In this document: one piece after another, positions 1 through 11,300 of the stretch
How the letters are laid out: the number at the start of each line of letters is the position of its first letter
Numbering within the stretch: the stretch's first letter is position 1
Assembly (NCBI GenBank): GCA_037447655.1
Contig: JBBHKE010000589.1
Span: forward strand, 60,001-124,000
DNA: 64,000 bases
Direction of reading: 5' to 3'
Source: Zygnema cylindricum
Lineage: Eukaryota; Streptophyta; Zygnematophyceae; Zygnematales; Zygnemataceae
Notes under the pieces: generated by a model
Told to the model about the DNA's origin: nothing
What the model saw: the letters and a program-made list of their open reading frames with translations, nothing else
The model's database searches: none
Translations under genes and position numbers: made by a program

Positions 1-69
1 AGCTCAGGGAAAACGACAACAAGGGCTATGACAGAGCTTGCATTGGAAAGTCTCGGGTACATTCATCAG
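1..69 (+). CDS. Possible internal exon cut by the window edge; P-loop-like
   Basis: Frame 1 is open from the first base and reads SSGKTTTRAMTELALES then LGYIHQ, stopping at a consensus donor (CAG, then GTACAT at 70). SSGKTT would fit the second half of a Walker A motif (GxxxxGK[ST]), but the first glycine lies outside the window, so an NTP-binding protein is only a possibility. I see no following exon in the next few kb, where a MITE begins at about 191. I do not recognise the family. Confidence 0.3.
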
Positions 70-190
70 GTACATACTCGCCTATTTGTCATTTTTGAAA
101 TAATATTGCTATATCATTGTAATTTAAATTTGAATTCAAATGTGGTTTACATTGGATATAATCGAGGTTAGAGACGGGGTTTGAATGGAG

Positions 191-382
191 GACGCCGTAT
201 AAAGCTATTAGCGTTCATGACTTTTTCTCCACTTAAATCGTCTTTTCCCTGTGCACACTCATCGGATTATCAATCCGACAATTGAAATTGGTGACTAAGA
301 AATGTAAACCGGGCTCGTGTGCACGGGTAAAATCTGGTTGAAGTGGCGCATCAAACACTAGTACTAATAGCGATACATAGTG
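191..382. mobile_element. MITE, CACCG/TA family, diverged copy
   Basis: The left end contains CTATTAGCGTT and the right end TACTAATAGCGATACATAGTG followed by TA; these pair as imperfect terminal inverted repeats. The interior (CACTTAAATCG, TGTGCACAC, then GAAGTGGCG) matches the copies at 13366, 19009 and 39353, so it belongs to their longer subfamily. The left terminus is degraded and lacks a clear TA. Confidence 0.5.
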
Positions 383-829
383 TACCTTGTTGCGTGTAAT
401 CTCAAGAGCTTTTCCTGTCTTACAAATTCTGACCTTTTGATAAGCAATGCTATTTTTTCTTATTTCTCACCATTTTTGTTCATCACTCATACTCAAAACT
501 TTTCATTCACCGTCACCACGTGATTTTGGCGGCAATGTCGCCATCCTGTTCTGAAGGATTTTGTAAGCTTCTGTGCATCTTATTTATATTCATTTTAAGC
601 CATTTTTTTTAAGAGAGGTAGACTAAAAATAAGGTGAGAGATGTTTATCAGAATGTGTTCTCTAGAAGTTTGATTCTCCAGATTCCTCCCATAAATTGTT
701 TTTTATTATAGATTATGCTAATCGAAATACATTGGAATAAGTGTGGAGCCACTTGGAGGTTTGCATTGTCACATTCAACCAAGAACCAAATATTAAGAGA
801 GGGTTTTTATAGCTAATCAATTATATCTA
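383..829. other. Unassigned AT-rich intergenic or intronic sequence
   Basis: No open frame, RNA gene or repeat pairing could be recognised. The stretch could be intron sequence of whatever gene owns the exon at the left edge. Confidence 0.4.
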
Positions 830-1580
830 ACTGCTATACTACACATGTTATACTACACATGTTATAGCAGGTCTAATATAACTGTTATATTATAAGAGTT
901 TTAACAAGTTATACATTATATATAGTCTAACTATCTTAATGTGTTAATTTTTATAGTGAGAATTAACTATTGTATTATATATATTTTAACATATATATCT
1001 AACTGTTATAATGTGTTAATTATTAGTGTTAACTAACTATTACAATATATTTTTTATAACAGTTTACATTACATTTATCTTAACAGTTAAAATTAACTGT
1101 TATATTATAAATATTATAACAGTTATATCTAACCGTTATATTATGTTAATTATTATAAGTATAATAAACTTTTACATTATAGTAATTATAACATTTGAAA
1201 CTAACTGTTATGTTGTATATATTATGACAATTATATCTAACTATTACATTATGTTTATTACAATTATATCTAACCGTTACATTATGTTTATTACAATTAT
1301 TATTAGTATACAGTACAACTATAGCAGTAGTTGTAACAGTAGTTTCATATATTATACTTCAACTATTATTATTTACATTGTTTATAATATAAACTCCTAC
1401 TTCAAATATATTAAACAGATAATAATGTGCATTATTGTATATATTACAAATATTACTTATGTTAAATATGTATTATAACGTTTTATAACGTATTATACTA
1501 TATCAATTACATGTGATATAAATATTATTCGATATGTTATATATATATTATAATTGTCATTATATATACGACAATGTGTA
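830..1580. repeat. AT-rich degenerate tandem repeat field
   Basis: The motif AACTGTTATATTATGTTAAT and its variants (TATATCTAACCGTTATATT) recur about a dozen times with irregular spacing. A 15-bp perfect duplication (ACTACACATGTTATA) opens the field near 838. The 150-residue frame inside (1026-1478) is only Ile/Tyr/Asn low complexity and is not taken as a gene. Confidence 0.7.
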
Positions 1581-1803
1581 TTTTTTGTTATTGAGGTGTA
1601 AGTGTTTTTTTTTCGGCTTTAGGGAATTCTATTTTAGGTAAGCTCATTATGACACGAAAACCTCTTTTTCGAATACATGTTACAGGGTTTGGGAATTGTT
1701 TGTTTCGTGCACTTTCCTTATAGTTGTTTGGTTGTGAGTGTAAATATTTTTATGTAAAAAAGGTAATTATTAGTTATTTATTTTTCTAAAGCATTGTTTG
1801 CTC

Positions 1804-2251
1804 CTATTGAAAGATGGGATGATAATGATGACGATGATGATGATGATGTAACGATGGTGATAATGATGATGTAATGATAATGATGATGTATTGATGATGA
1901 TGATGTAATGATGATGATAATGATGTTGACGATGATGATGTTGACAATGATGATGATGACGATGATGACGATGATGATATAACGATAATGATGATGATGA
2001 TGTAATGATAATGATGATGTTGTTGATAATGATGATGATGATGATGATCATGATCAGGATCGATCACAATCTTGATGATGATGATGATGATGTAATGATG
2101 ATGATAATAATGATGTAATGATGATGATGATGTAATGATGATGATTATGATGATGTAATGAAGACGATAATGATGTTGACGATAATGATGATGATGATGA
2201 TGATGATGGTGAAGATGATGATGATGATGATGATGATGATGGTGATGATGT

Positions 2252-2302
<51 letters not shown>

Positions 2303-2520
2303 CGATGATGATGATGATGTTGCGATTATGATGACGATTATGATGATGATGATGATGATGATGATAAATGATGATGATGTTGACGATGATGATGTTGACG
2401 ATGATGATGATGACGATGATGATGACGATGATGTTGACGATGATGATGATGACGATGATGATGACGATGATGATGATGACGATGATGAAGATGATGATGA
2501 TGATGATGATGATGTAATCA
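1804..2520. repeat. Long (GAT)n trinucleotide satellite
   Basis: About 700 bp of GATGATGAT with scattered GAC, GTT, GTA and AAT interruptions. The three plus frames read poly-Asp, poly-Met or stop-rich, and the minus frames read poly-Ser, poly-His or poly-Ile; none has a non-repetitive domain attached. This is a microsatellite expansion, not a gene. Interruptions are denser at the left (1804-2170) and the purest runs lie near 2190-2300, which suggests recent growth at the centre. Confidence 0.9.
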
Positions 2521-2689
2521 AAGTATCACCAAAACAAAGTATTCAAAGTATTCAAAATATGTGTATTGTATTTCAAAAAAAAAATAAAAGCTAATATTTC
2601 TAATGCTTGTCATATAAAAAAAAAACAAAGTAATCAAGTTTCACCAAAACAAACTAGTCAAAGTATTTGTAATATTTAATAAAAATGTA

Positions 2690-3240
2690 TATACCAATGT
2701 TTGTAATGTTCGTCAGCCTATGAGCTGATAATGATGTTCAACAACTTTCTTGGTCTTTAGACTAAGTTGGTTGATCGAAAAAACAAAGATTTTTTTTTTT
2801 CAAAGTAACAATGTAATTTAACAAACAAATATTATGAATGAAAACAAGTGTTTGTAATGTTGGTCAGCCTCCGAGCTGATAATGATGTTTATGCAACCTT
2901 CTAAGTCTTAGGACTAAGTTGGTTGATCACAAAAAAAATAAAAAATCAAAGTACTCAAAGTAATCAATCTACTATAATAAACAACGAAAATAAATAAATA
3001 ATAAGTGATTGTAATGTTAGTCAACCTTTGAGCTGATAATGATGTTTATGCAACCATCTAGGTCTTCGACTAAGGTGCTTGATCAAAAACAAAAAAAAGT
3101 ACTTAAAGTAATCAACATATTCTAACTATCAAAAAATATAAAAGAAAATACGTGTTTGTAGTGTTAGTCAGCCATCGAGCTGATAATGATGTTGTTCCAA
3201 CCATCTGGGTCTTTGGACTAAGTTGGTTGAATCCTAGTTA
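2690..3240. repeat. Tandem repeat of about 150 bp, four units
   Basis: Four units start near 2700, 2850, 3008 and 3158. Each carries TTTGTAATGTT(A/G)GTCAGCC, then GAGCTGATAATGATGTT, then GGTCTT..GACTAAGTTGGTTGAT, separated by A-rich spacers with TCAAAGTAATCAA. No open frame is maintained across units. The GATGATGTT core may be related in origin to the adjacent GAT satellite. Confidence 0.8.
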
Positions 3241-3689
3241 AGTTTGATGTTTTATTTTTATTTTCTTATTTTTTTATTTGTTATGTTTACATTTTGTATA
3301 TTGCGTTTTTGTTATGTGATCAAGGTTGTATTGTGGTTATTTATTTGTTTGTCTTTTTTTTGTTTTATTTTTTTGTGATATTATGTATTGATAAAAAAAA
3401 AAATTGAATAATATACATGCAACACCTTAATATAAAATAAACAAAAACCATTAGTATTCTGTTTAAATGAATAATGATTTAATAATGCTAATGGTTTAAT
3501 GTGTATTCTAGATTTAACATTAAAATATTTAATACTGCGTGATATATTTAGTCCATTCATTCATATTGTTCATTAGATTGAGATCGAACGCTCAAATCAA
3601 TGTGAAACTTTTACGCTTAATCAAACCCCCTACATGAACGAAACGCGAGTTAAACCATCCACTTGGCATCGTCATGGTATTTACCATGT
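3241..3689. other. AT-rich spacer without recognisable feature
   Basis: T- and A-rich sequence between the 150-bp repeat and the next tandem array. No coding or RNA signature was seen. Confidence 0.4.
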
Positions 3690-4822
3690 ACAATGCGATA
3701 GTACAGTGCGTACCATGTACGAACATCGTACGTGACGCCAACACTGATATTACGGTACACCGCGAATCGTAATTATAGTAAAGAAAAAATCAGAGCAAAA
3801 AAACAAAAAAAAAACAATTAGAGTTATAAACGCTTATTATTGTGATAGAACCTTTTCATAGAGGAAATTTATTCTACTTTATTTAAGTACTCTATATTAG
3901 CTTATGTCGGCAATAATTTATCCGCGCTGTAATTATGGACACTAAATTATTTAGACATACGAAAACCGTCAGCCCGTATATTTTGACGTCGTTATGACGT
4001 TAGTACTATTTGTCTCATAGATATATACTATTTGTCTCAACTTATACTGTTGTCGTTTATCTATAAAATTTTCACATGTAAATTCATGTAAATGTTCACA
4101 CGGGCGAGAATGTTGTTGACGGACAGATCTATGCGAACGAGCTTTTTTCGATGCTATTTTTTTTTTTGTTTAGTGCAATTTCACATGCGAGCGCGATTCT
4201 GTTAAATTATTATTTGTACCTTTTTACTTATAAAAGTACAATTTTGCACAGTCAGACGTCGTCCGTACTCCACACTATATAAAAATAACCTATATTAGTT
4301 TTTTTTACGCTAATTAAACCTTACCTTAAATAGTATAATGAACAAATTAGAATCATTTTCTCTATTTAACGTGATAGAGTCAAAATTTAGGGCGACCGAA
4401 TTAGCGTTATTTACTCTAATTACGATTCGCTGTGTAGTGTACGGATATTGAGAACACGACAACGTGGCGTGATGTGACGAGATCGCACGCGCCAAAATTA
4501 AAAGTGCGATACTGTACGTTACTGTACCGGTATTGATATCACGACACATCGTACGTCACGCCAACACTGAAATAACAGTAGTGTACGGATATTGAGAATA
4601 CGACAACGTGGCGTGATGTGACGAGATCGCACGCGCAAAAATTTAAAGTACGATACTGTGCGTTACTTAACCGGTATTGATAACACGACATTTTGGCGTG
4701 TACGGATATTGACAAAACGACAACTCGGCATGATGAATGGAATCGCACGCGAAAAATTCAACTTACGATACTGTACATTACTCAACTGGTATTGATAACA
4801 CGACATTTTGGCGTGACGTCGA
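3690..4822. repeat. Tandem array of about 120-145 bp, interrupted by a transposon
   Basis: Units share GTGTACGGATATTGA, CGACAACGTGGCGTGATG, GAGATCGCACGCG, CGATACTGTACGTTACT and ACCGGTATTGATA. Clear units begin at 4437, 4580 and 4698. The tail of an earlier unit (CGTACGTGACGCCAACACTGATATTACGG) lies left of the element at 3756-4436, so the array is split by that insertion. The junction of units 1 and 2 (near 4557-4582) preserves the uninserted sequence. Confidence 0.8.
3756..4436. mobile_element. TIR element, CACCG/TA family, 0.68-kb copy
   Basis: The left end TACACCGCGAATCGTAATTA and the reverse complement of the right end TACACAGCGAATCGTAATTA agree over at least 28 bases with three mismatches. 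Coordinates include the flanking TA on both sides. The sibling tandem unit near 4575-4580 shows the empty target (AACAG-TA-GTGTACGG), which directly supports a TA duplication. No transposase frame is visible, so the element is non-autonomous. Confidence 0.8.
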
Positions 4823-4897
4823 TTTTATCTGGACTTTTATCATACCACTACAACCACGTGAAATACAACAAATAGAATTATACCACGTGTCTCTTTC

Positions 4898-5085
4898 CTT
4901 TGTCACTAGAGACGCGAATCCTAACTCAAAACACTCAACGGCTCAAGATCTTACAAAAAAACTCGACGGTCAATTATCGTTGTCACCAGAGACGCCAATC
5001 AAAACTCAAAATACCCAACGGCTCAAGATCTTACACAAAATAAATCGACGGTCAATTTTCGTTGTCACCAGAGACGAAGGCGACT
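4898..5085. repeat. 81-bp tandem repeat, about 2.3 units
   Basis: Units begin with GTCAC(T/C)AGAGACG at about 4901, 4982 and 5065 and share AACGGCTCAAGATCTTACA and TCGACGGTCAATT. The short frames crossing it are repeat-derived. Confidence 0.75.
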
Positions 5086-5099
5086 ACAATGCTTTTCCT

Positions 5100-5740
5100 T
5101 TTTAGAAAAAGGGCAAAGCAAAAATATTTGGTTCCTCGTTTTGTACAGAACGTCTCACAAGTCAACACTTTTTCCTATTTGTGTCATTAAAACAAAAGAA
5201 CGCATCTGTCAATGGGTGCCAACAAGACACCGACTTGTCAGATTGCCACATGCGCCAAGTGTTGGGACGAAGTGACGAACAATAATAACATCCTAATTTC
5301 CTCCGTCAGATTGTACTCGACAACAATCGGACGGCTTGAAATGGCTTGTTCGAAGAGCGTGACGCTACGCTCCATTTGGCATTTCTCCAGTTTTCGTGAA
5401 ACAGGAACCTGCCCTTCGCAAGTGCGCCAGGTTCTTTTTTCCGAAAATTACAAATCTGGAATTCGGAAAAATCCATCGAGATACCCTTTTGTAGGCTTTC
5501 ATTGGGTAAAGGGTACACCATTACTCGGCATATGTACAGACTGTACCTCATAAACGACAAAGTGCTTTTCCACTTTCTTTCAAACGAAAACGTCCATGAG
5601 TACAGTTTTGTCTTGACATGCTAGAAGATTATTTCTTGAAGTACCGCTGACGCGACAAAATCTGTTGGCAGGGTACTTCCAAAGACATGCTACCGCCCAA
5701 AGCCTGTTAACGGAAAAATAAAAGAATCAGTACTTTTTGT
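5100..5740. other. Intergenic stretch with one doubtful 113-residue frame
   Basis: A plus frame 5212-5553 starts at an ATG and contains a few cysteines, but the minus strand is equally open, there is no domain I recognise and no splice context. I do not call it a gene. The rest is unstructured sequence up to the LINE. Confidence 0.3.
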
Positions 5741-7530
5741 CTTTTTTTGAAGATCTACGAAGTACTAAAATCTCCTTTTATTTGGTCTCCTCAGGATATT
5801 CCACTTTCGTTTACTATCCCTCCTGGTTTTCAAACCCCTTCTCCCTCCGATGGCATTCGTGTGCTAGGTTGCCCCCTTGGTTCAGATACTTTCGTGACCC
5901 AATTCCTTCATGATGCTCTGCAGATAGATCTAGCCCAAGTGGACGACCTTCCTCACCTTCACGATCCCCAAGTTGCTTTTGCTATGTTAACCAGGTGTTT
6001 TCCCCACCGCCCGTCTTACCTCACTCGTACTTCCCCTCCCACCTCGACATTTCTCTCCTCTCTCTCGGCTTTTGACGATCGCCTCATGGACGTCCTCCAC
6101 TCTCTGTTAGGTCGCGGGGCATTTGATCGCGAGTCTGGGCCATCGGCCCGCATTCAGGCATCCCTCCCTGTCTCTGCTGGGGGGTTGGGTCTATTATCGA
6201 CCGCTCGTGTTGCTCCAGCTGCCTATTTGGGAAGTTGGTGTCTAATTGCCTCTACTCTTGTTTCCCGTTTCTTGGCTGGGGACACCCCCGTTCTAGCTAC
6301 TGTTATCCCTCGGGTTTCAGACGGTGTGTTCGCCTTCCAGCGATCTCTATTGGATGCGTCACGTTCTCTTCCTCCCCATTCCCTTGTGGATGTGCCGATT
6401 TTCTCGACCCTTGTTACAAAATCTGTTGAGCGTGTCCAGGAATCGATTTCCGATCGGGTTGTCGCCACCATTAAATCCGAGCTTCTCACGGCGCTTCCCT
6501 CCGATTCTTCTCGTGCCCGTCTTCTCTCTTGTGGTGGACCCGGTTCTGGGTCTTGGCTTTTTGCCACACCTATTTTGTCCACTCTCCGATTCTCACCAGC
6601 TCAGTTCACCACTGCCCTTCGGTTTCGCCTCGGCCTCCCCCATCCTCCTTTACTTGGCTCTCTTGTTTGTGCATGTGGTCGTGTCTTGGGGCCCGATGGT
6701 GTCCATTTGCTTCGTTGCTCCCATGGGGGAGATTTGATCCAGGCGCACGACACTATTCGAGACACCGTTGCCACTATTGCTTCAGAAGGGGGCTTTTCTG
6801 TGCATCGTGAGGTTTCTCATATTATTCCCTCGCGTCGGATCGATGTTGTTTTGCTTGATGGTGCCCGTCGCATTTTCGGTGATATTGTTCTGGCGAACCC
6901 TACTTCAGCTACAGTTGTTGGTCAGGCGGCTCGACATCTTGGGGTGGCGGCTCGTGATGCTGCTAAGGCGAAGGAGCGTGATTATGCCCACCGGGACCCT
7001 ATGGATGACTTTATCCCGATGGCGGTCGAGATCTTTGGTTGTTTGGGTGTTGCACTGGACGAGTTTCTCCGTACTTGTGCTCGACGTGCTTTCGAGCGTC
7101 GAGGACCTGGGAGCCCTCCTCCTTCGGTCCTTACTTCTTTTTACCGTCAACGCTTATCTGTGGCTCTACAACGAGTGCAGGCTTCTATTCTCCTCCGATC
7201 GACTGTTGCGGTTATGGATCGTCGCCGTGCTCCGGAACTCCCTCAACGTGCTCCTCCGGGCTGGGGGGACTTACGGGGTTGTTTTTCGTAGATATTTAAT
7301 TGAGTTAGGGTTGGGGTTGGGGTTTGTATTTTTGTTTTTGTGAGTTGCCGTGCTTTTCATTTTGAGTTAGGGTGTTTTTATTTTCCTTGTTGTTGCTTCC
7401 TTTTTTTAGGGTGTGTTCTTGTCGCTCTTTTTGTTTTTTATTATTGTTGTTTTTCAGTGTTGGTCATGCCACCCCTTTTGTACCCCCAGACTCAGATGGT
7501 TTACCATCGTGCTTTTTAATTTATCCTGCA
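5740..7530 (+). mobile_element. 5'-truncated LINE (non-LTR retrotransposon)
   Basis: The element consists of the last part of a reverse-transcriptase ORF (5747-7291) plus a T- and G-rich 3' UTR that ends near the short hairpin GATGGTTTACCATC at about 7496-7509. The 5' part (endonuclease, RT fingers and palm) is missing, as expected from incomplete target-primed reverse transcription. Base composition is strikingly richer in C and T than the surrounding DNA. I could not define a target-site duplication. Confidence 0.75.
5747..7291 (+). pseudogene. LINE ORF2 carboxy-terminal part: RT thumb, zinc knuckle, nuclease-like end
   Basis: The frame is open for 514 codons but has no genuine start; the first codon is TTG inside a truncated ORF. 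Near residue 38 it reads GIRVLGCPLGSDTFV, and near residue 146 SLPVSAGGLGLLSTARVAPA, which are typical of the thumb and connection region of plant and protist LINE reverse transcriptases. Later a CxCx(9)HxxxC-type knuckle (CACGRVLGPDGVHLLRC) precedes HREVSHIIPSRRIDVVLLD and then GDIVLANP. That arrangement of Glu/Arg/Asp..Asp-Ile recalls restriction-like endonuclease tails of some non-LTR elements. This last assignment is inference. The frame is uninterrupted, so the insertion is fairly young. Confidence 0.75.
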
Positions 7531-8329
7531 AGTTTTCTTAGATACTTCCGAACAGAAAATACTCCAAATCCGAGTACTACGAAACAGCTGAAAGGTACAC
7601 ATTTTCATTGGAACACGTCCAATGAGAGACACATAAAGGCTGTAATTTTGTACTTTTGCGGCAAATTTGATGACAGTGGATCTTAAACATGTCCATAGCG
7701 CGTCACGTCACCCTCACTGCACTTCCAGCTGCAGTACTTTTAGCTAACAGTATTTCCGTACGACTTGCGTACTGTGGAGTTTGGACAGCCCTTGTGGCGA
7801 GTCTCTATTTTATCGCTTCCTCACGCTGCAGAGAGGATCTTCAAATCGCAGAAGTCATTATTCATCGGACGGACGGAGCTCCTCCTTCGAAAACGGGAAA
7901 AGTACAGGATTCATGTACAGGGCCAATCACCGTCAATCTCAATGCATTGTACTATTGTGTGAAGAGCGTCAACAAATGGTAGCCGCTAATTCAACTTCAA
8001 AAGGTCAAACGGTCGTCCCCGCCCCGTAAATTACGGCACGGGCACATTTGCCTCGGTGTCCACTTAGAAATTGAAACCAGCCGTATTGTTTGAAAAGTAC
8101 GGATACTGTACGAATAACTCACAAAATCAGCATACCGTGCGAGAGTTCCCCATAGTTGAAATTCCGTGCGGGTAATTTCTTGCGGTCGCCTGAAACTTTT
8201 ACAATACGAAATTTCCCTTTCGTACGACTCCTGCAACCGCAGTGTTTAAAAATTTGAAGTTCACTTTCTCACTGTTCAGTATTTGAGCACTGGCAGGACG
8301 AAGCCGTTGCAGACACAAGAATCTCAGCC
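7531..8329. other. Intergenic region upstream of the GH5 gene
   Basis: No convincing gene. It should contain the GH5 promoter and 5' UTR; I see no clear TATA box. A run of GTAC-rich sequence (for example GTACGGATACTGTACG near 8096) is like that of the dispersed repeats elsewhere. Confidence 0.4.
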
Positions 8330-11300
8330 ATGGCTCCTTTGAAGGTGAGGATTATCTGACTCACTGTTTCTATCGTTCCCCAAAAAGATAGGATATTGAA
8401 GTTGTAGGAATGGCGATCTACCCTTTAAGTCACTTTACAGTCTTTAATTCTACAGAAATTCTGATTTTTTTTTACAGAAAGTCCTGGTGAATGGTGATTT
8501 ATTTTGCAACTTTGTACGATTCAGATCGTTTTACCTGGTCAAACTTGGTATATAATCGGTATATATCAGAAATGCAGTGACTTTTAACATTATTTTGGAT
8601 ATTTATGATCTTTTAGTGGATTAAAAAGGGTAGTTTTACCATTCTAAGTGTAGAAGTGGTGAAGTAATTTTCCTTAAATCGTCTAATCCAAGCTGTGTAG
8701 TTCAAAATTTAGCAAAAGCTTTAAATTTGTATTCTTTTTTCCTTAAATTGTGTCTTTAATTGCAGTATTTCATGTTCTTGTTAGTGTCGGTTAACTGGTT
8801 TCTGATACATGGACTTGGTAAAGTGACATTTCCAAAAAATTCCCTTACTAGAGTTAGTTTTCTTGAAAAATAGTAAGTTTATCACCACCGTTTTTTAGTG
8901 CAATGGCGTTCTAGTACTGGGGATAATTTTACAGGAAGAGTTTTTTTTGTCTTTTAGTCTTATAGGTAACAGACATAGATTAAACTAACTAGTAAAGTCT
9001 AACATGTTTAGAAGAAAGTGCTAAAAAAGAAAGTCTCTTCGAACATTGGTTTTTGTAAGCTACTTATTTCATATTGGACTTTTAGTTTTGTGAAAATGGA
9101 TTATCTAGTTGCTGGTAAGGCAAATATGACCTTTCTGCATTATGTTGTGGCATGATTCAAGCGTTTTTGAAAGATTACTTGGATAAACGTTCTGATTTAT
9201 GCTTGTCGGCTATCTGTATCAATCTCTTCCAAGCTAGAATTTTGTTTGAAATTTCTATCGCTTTTTGGAAAATCCACGGAATCTGAGTGGAGAAAATGTT
9301 TACCAGCCAGCTGCAATGTTTAGTGCCCCAAATTCATGAATGTTTTATCTGAATCCAGTTTTTTTAAATCAAGAATTTTAAATTGTTGGCGCTACATTTT
9401 CCGCTGTTTTTACAGAGTCTGAGCCTGGCTGTTGCTTTTTTGGCATTGGGAGTGACACTTTCTTATCAAGTATCTGTAGATTCCTTTGACGATCTTGTGA
9501 GTAGACGTAAACTTTTCTCCTACTTATATGCTCTGTTCTGTGGTCCACGAAGCATTTTTTTCCCCTCTCCTTTTTCTTTACGATGTGATCTCAAGTCTAG
9601 TTTTCAGTATGTTGACTTGCTGTCATGCAAATCTTACATGCATCGACGTTTTCTAAGGATCTGAGCCGTAGATCATGAACAATGTTTAACTGTCTGGTTT
9701 TTTTTGTTTCGCAAGTGACTGTCGGGATTTAACGCTAAGGTGAATATAAAAGTTTTTTTATGGCCATACAGGAAAGTGAAGTTTCAAGGAGAAAGCTTTC
9801 TGCAGTGAAAGGGTATTGGAGCACAAATGGCACCAAAATAGTCACAGCTGATGGCACAGAGGTTTGTTTCGGAAAATTCACGTATATGCTGTTGTTATTT
9901 TATTAACAATGGACTCATAATACTGTTTTTTGTTTTGTCTAATCTACTTCATGCCCGGAAACTCGTAAGCAAGGTTTTTTACGTTGCAGCATGCCTCTTC
10001 TCCAGTTAATGCACAAAAAAGACATAAATTAGCTTCAAATTATGCACAACACGCTGGAGAACACACTAAACTGAACTTCAAAACAATATTTGAAATGGCA
10101 AACAATGTTGTAGTCCCACATCTTATAGACCATCTTATCGCTCTTAATCCCAAGATTGTCTTTGCTTGCTACTTTTTTGTTCTATTTTCTCATCAGGTGT
10201 TTTTCTCTGGCATTAATTTCGGCGGTTTTGAAGCGTCTGGCTGTAGGGCAGATGTTCTTTATCAAACTCGATCTTTGAAGGAATACATGGATCAGATTAT
10301 TTCTTTAGGATTCAACCTCATTCGTCTTCCTTTTTCAAGCAACTGTGTCCAACCTGGAGTCCAACCTGAATATATCGATTTTACAGCAAATCCCACTCTT
10401 GAAGTAAGCGCTGACATCAGCAATGCATTTCAAATTTCCAATTGAGGATGTTTCATATAGTCTTTTTTAAAAAGTTTGGAGCTGTATTGTCAATGCTTAT
10501 ATGCACAGATGCTGGTATTTTTCTCCCATATTAGATGTATAAAACTCTAAGTCTCTGAGAAAGGTACTAATTATACTCCTTTTCACAAAAACTGAACGAC
10601 ATTATAATTCTGGAGAGTGCATTTTTTGGGGTTGACATTAGCTTGCCATTCTCAACGATTGTACAGAATTTACATTGGCTTTTGAAGCCCATATGAACTT
10701 AATTGGCTCTGCATTGGACTTGGAAATTCTAGCTATTGTTATTTTCTTGTATCTCACCATCGTATGTAGGCCTACAGAAGTCAAATAATCTGTTTCCATT
10801 TTGAATAAGCAGCATTCCGAACTACTTCTTCTCGTTAATCACTTAAGACTCAAATTTTAATTTGCACGAACCATAAAACCACAAGGTAAATCTGATGTGC
10901 AGTAGTGCAGTGATTGTTTTATGCCAATCTGGTTCATAAATAGGTTAACTTCCATATTCACTTCCTGGTCCTCCACTTGTTCTCAATCATTTCCAGATTC
11001 TCATTTTCCTTTTTTCTAACTTTGCTTGATTGTCTGTACTTTTGAGTGTTCACGATTTTGAACGCCTTTCCGCTGTGCTTTCAACTTATGTGTGACAAAC
11101 AAAATTTTGTTTCCGAGGTTTTTGTTACTAAAGATCATGCATACAAATCATCCCGAAAAATCATCCCTAAAAATGCAAGCCGTATTATGTGGTGACGTTA
11201 ACCTTTTAGTTGCTGCATAAGAAACCATACTGCCTTCATTTTTTCCAGCAGTCGTCTCACTGCTGCTTTATTTTTCATGTTACTCTGAGTAGCTCAAATC

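Noticed and set aside
1026-1478. 150-codon plus frame rich in Ile, Tyr and Asn
   Set aside because: It is a translation of AT-rich repeats without domain or biased codon pattern.
2054-2594. Poly-Ser and poly-Asp frames
   Set aside because: Products of the GAT satellite read in different frames; no unique sequence attached.
5212-5553. 113-codon ATG frame with cysteines
   Set aside because: Both strands are open, no family resemblance and no splice context.
6223-7343. Several long frames overlapping the LINE on both strands
   Set aside because: Shadows of the real LINE frame 5747-7291, caused by its high C and T content.
9984-10445. 153-codon frame starting before GH5 exon 4
   Set aside because: Only 10197-10403 is exon; the first 70 codons are intron sequence that happens to be open, and the GH5 motif continues correctly from exon 3.
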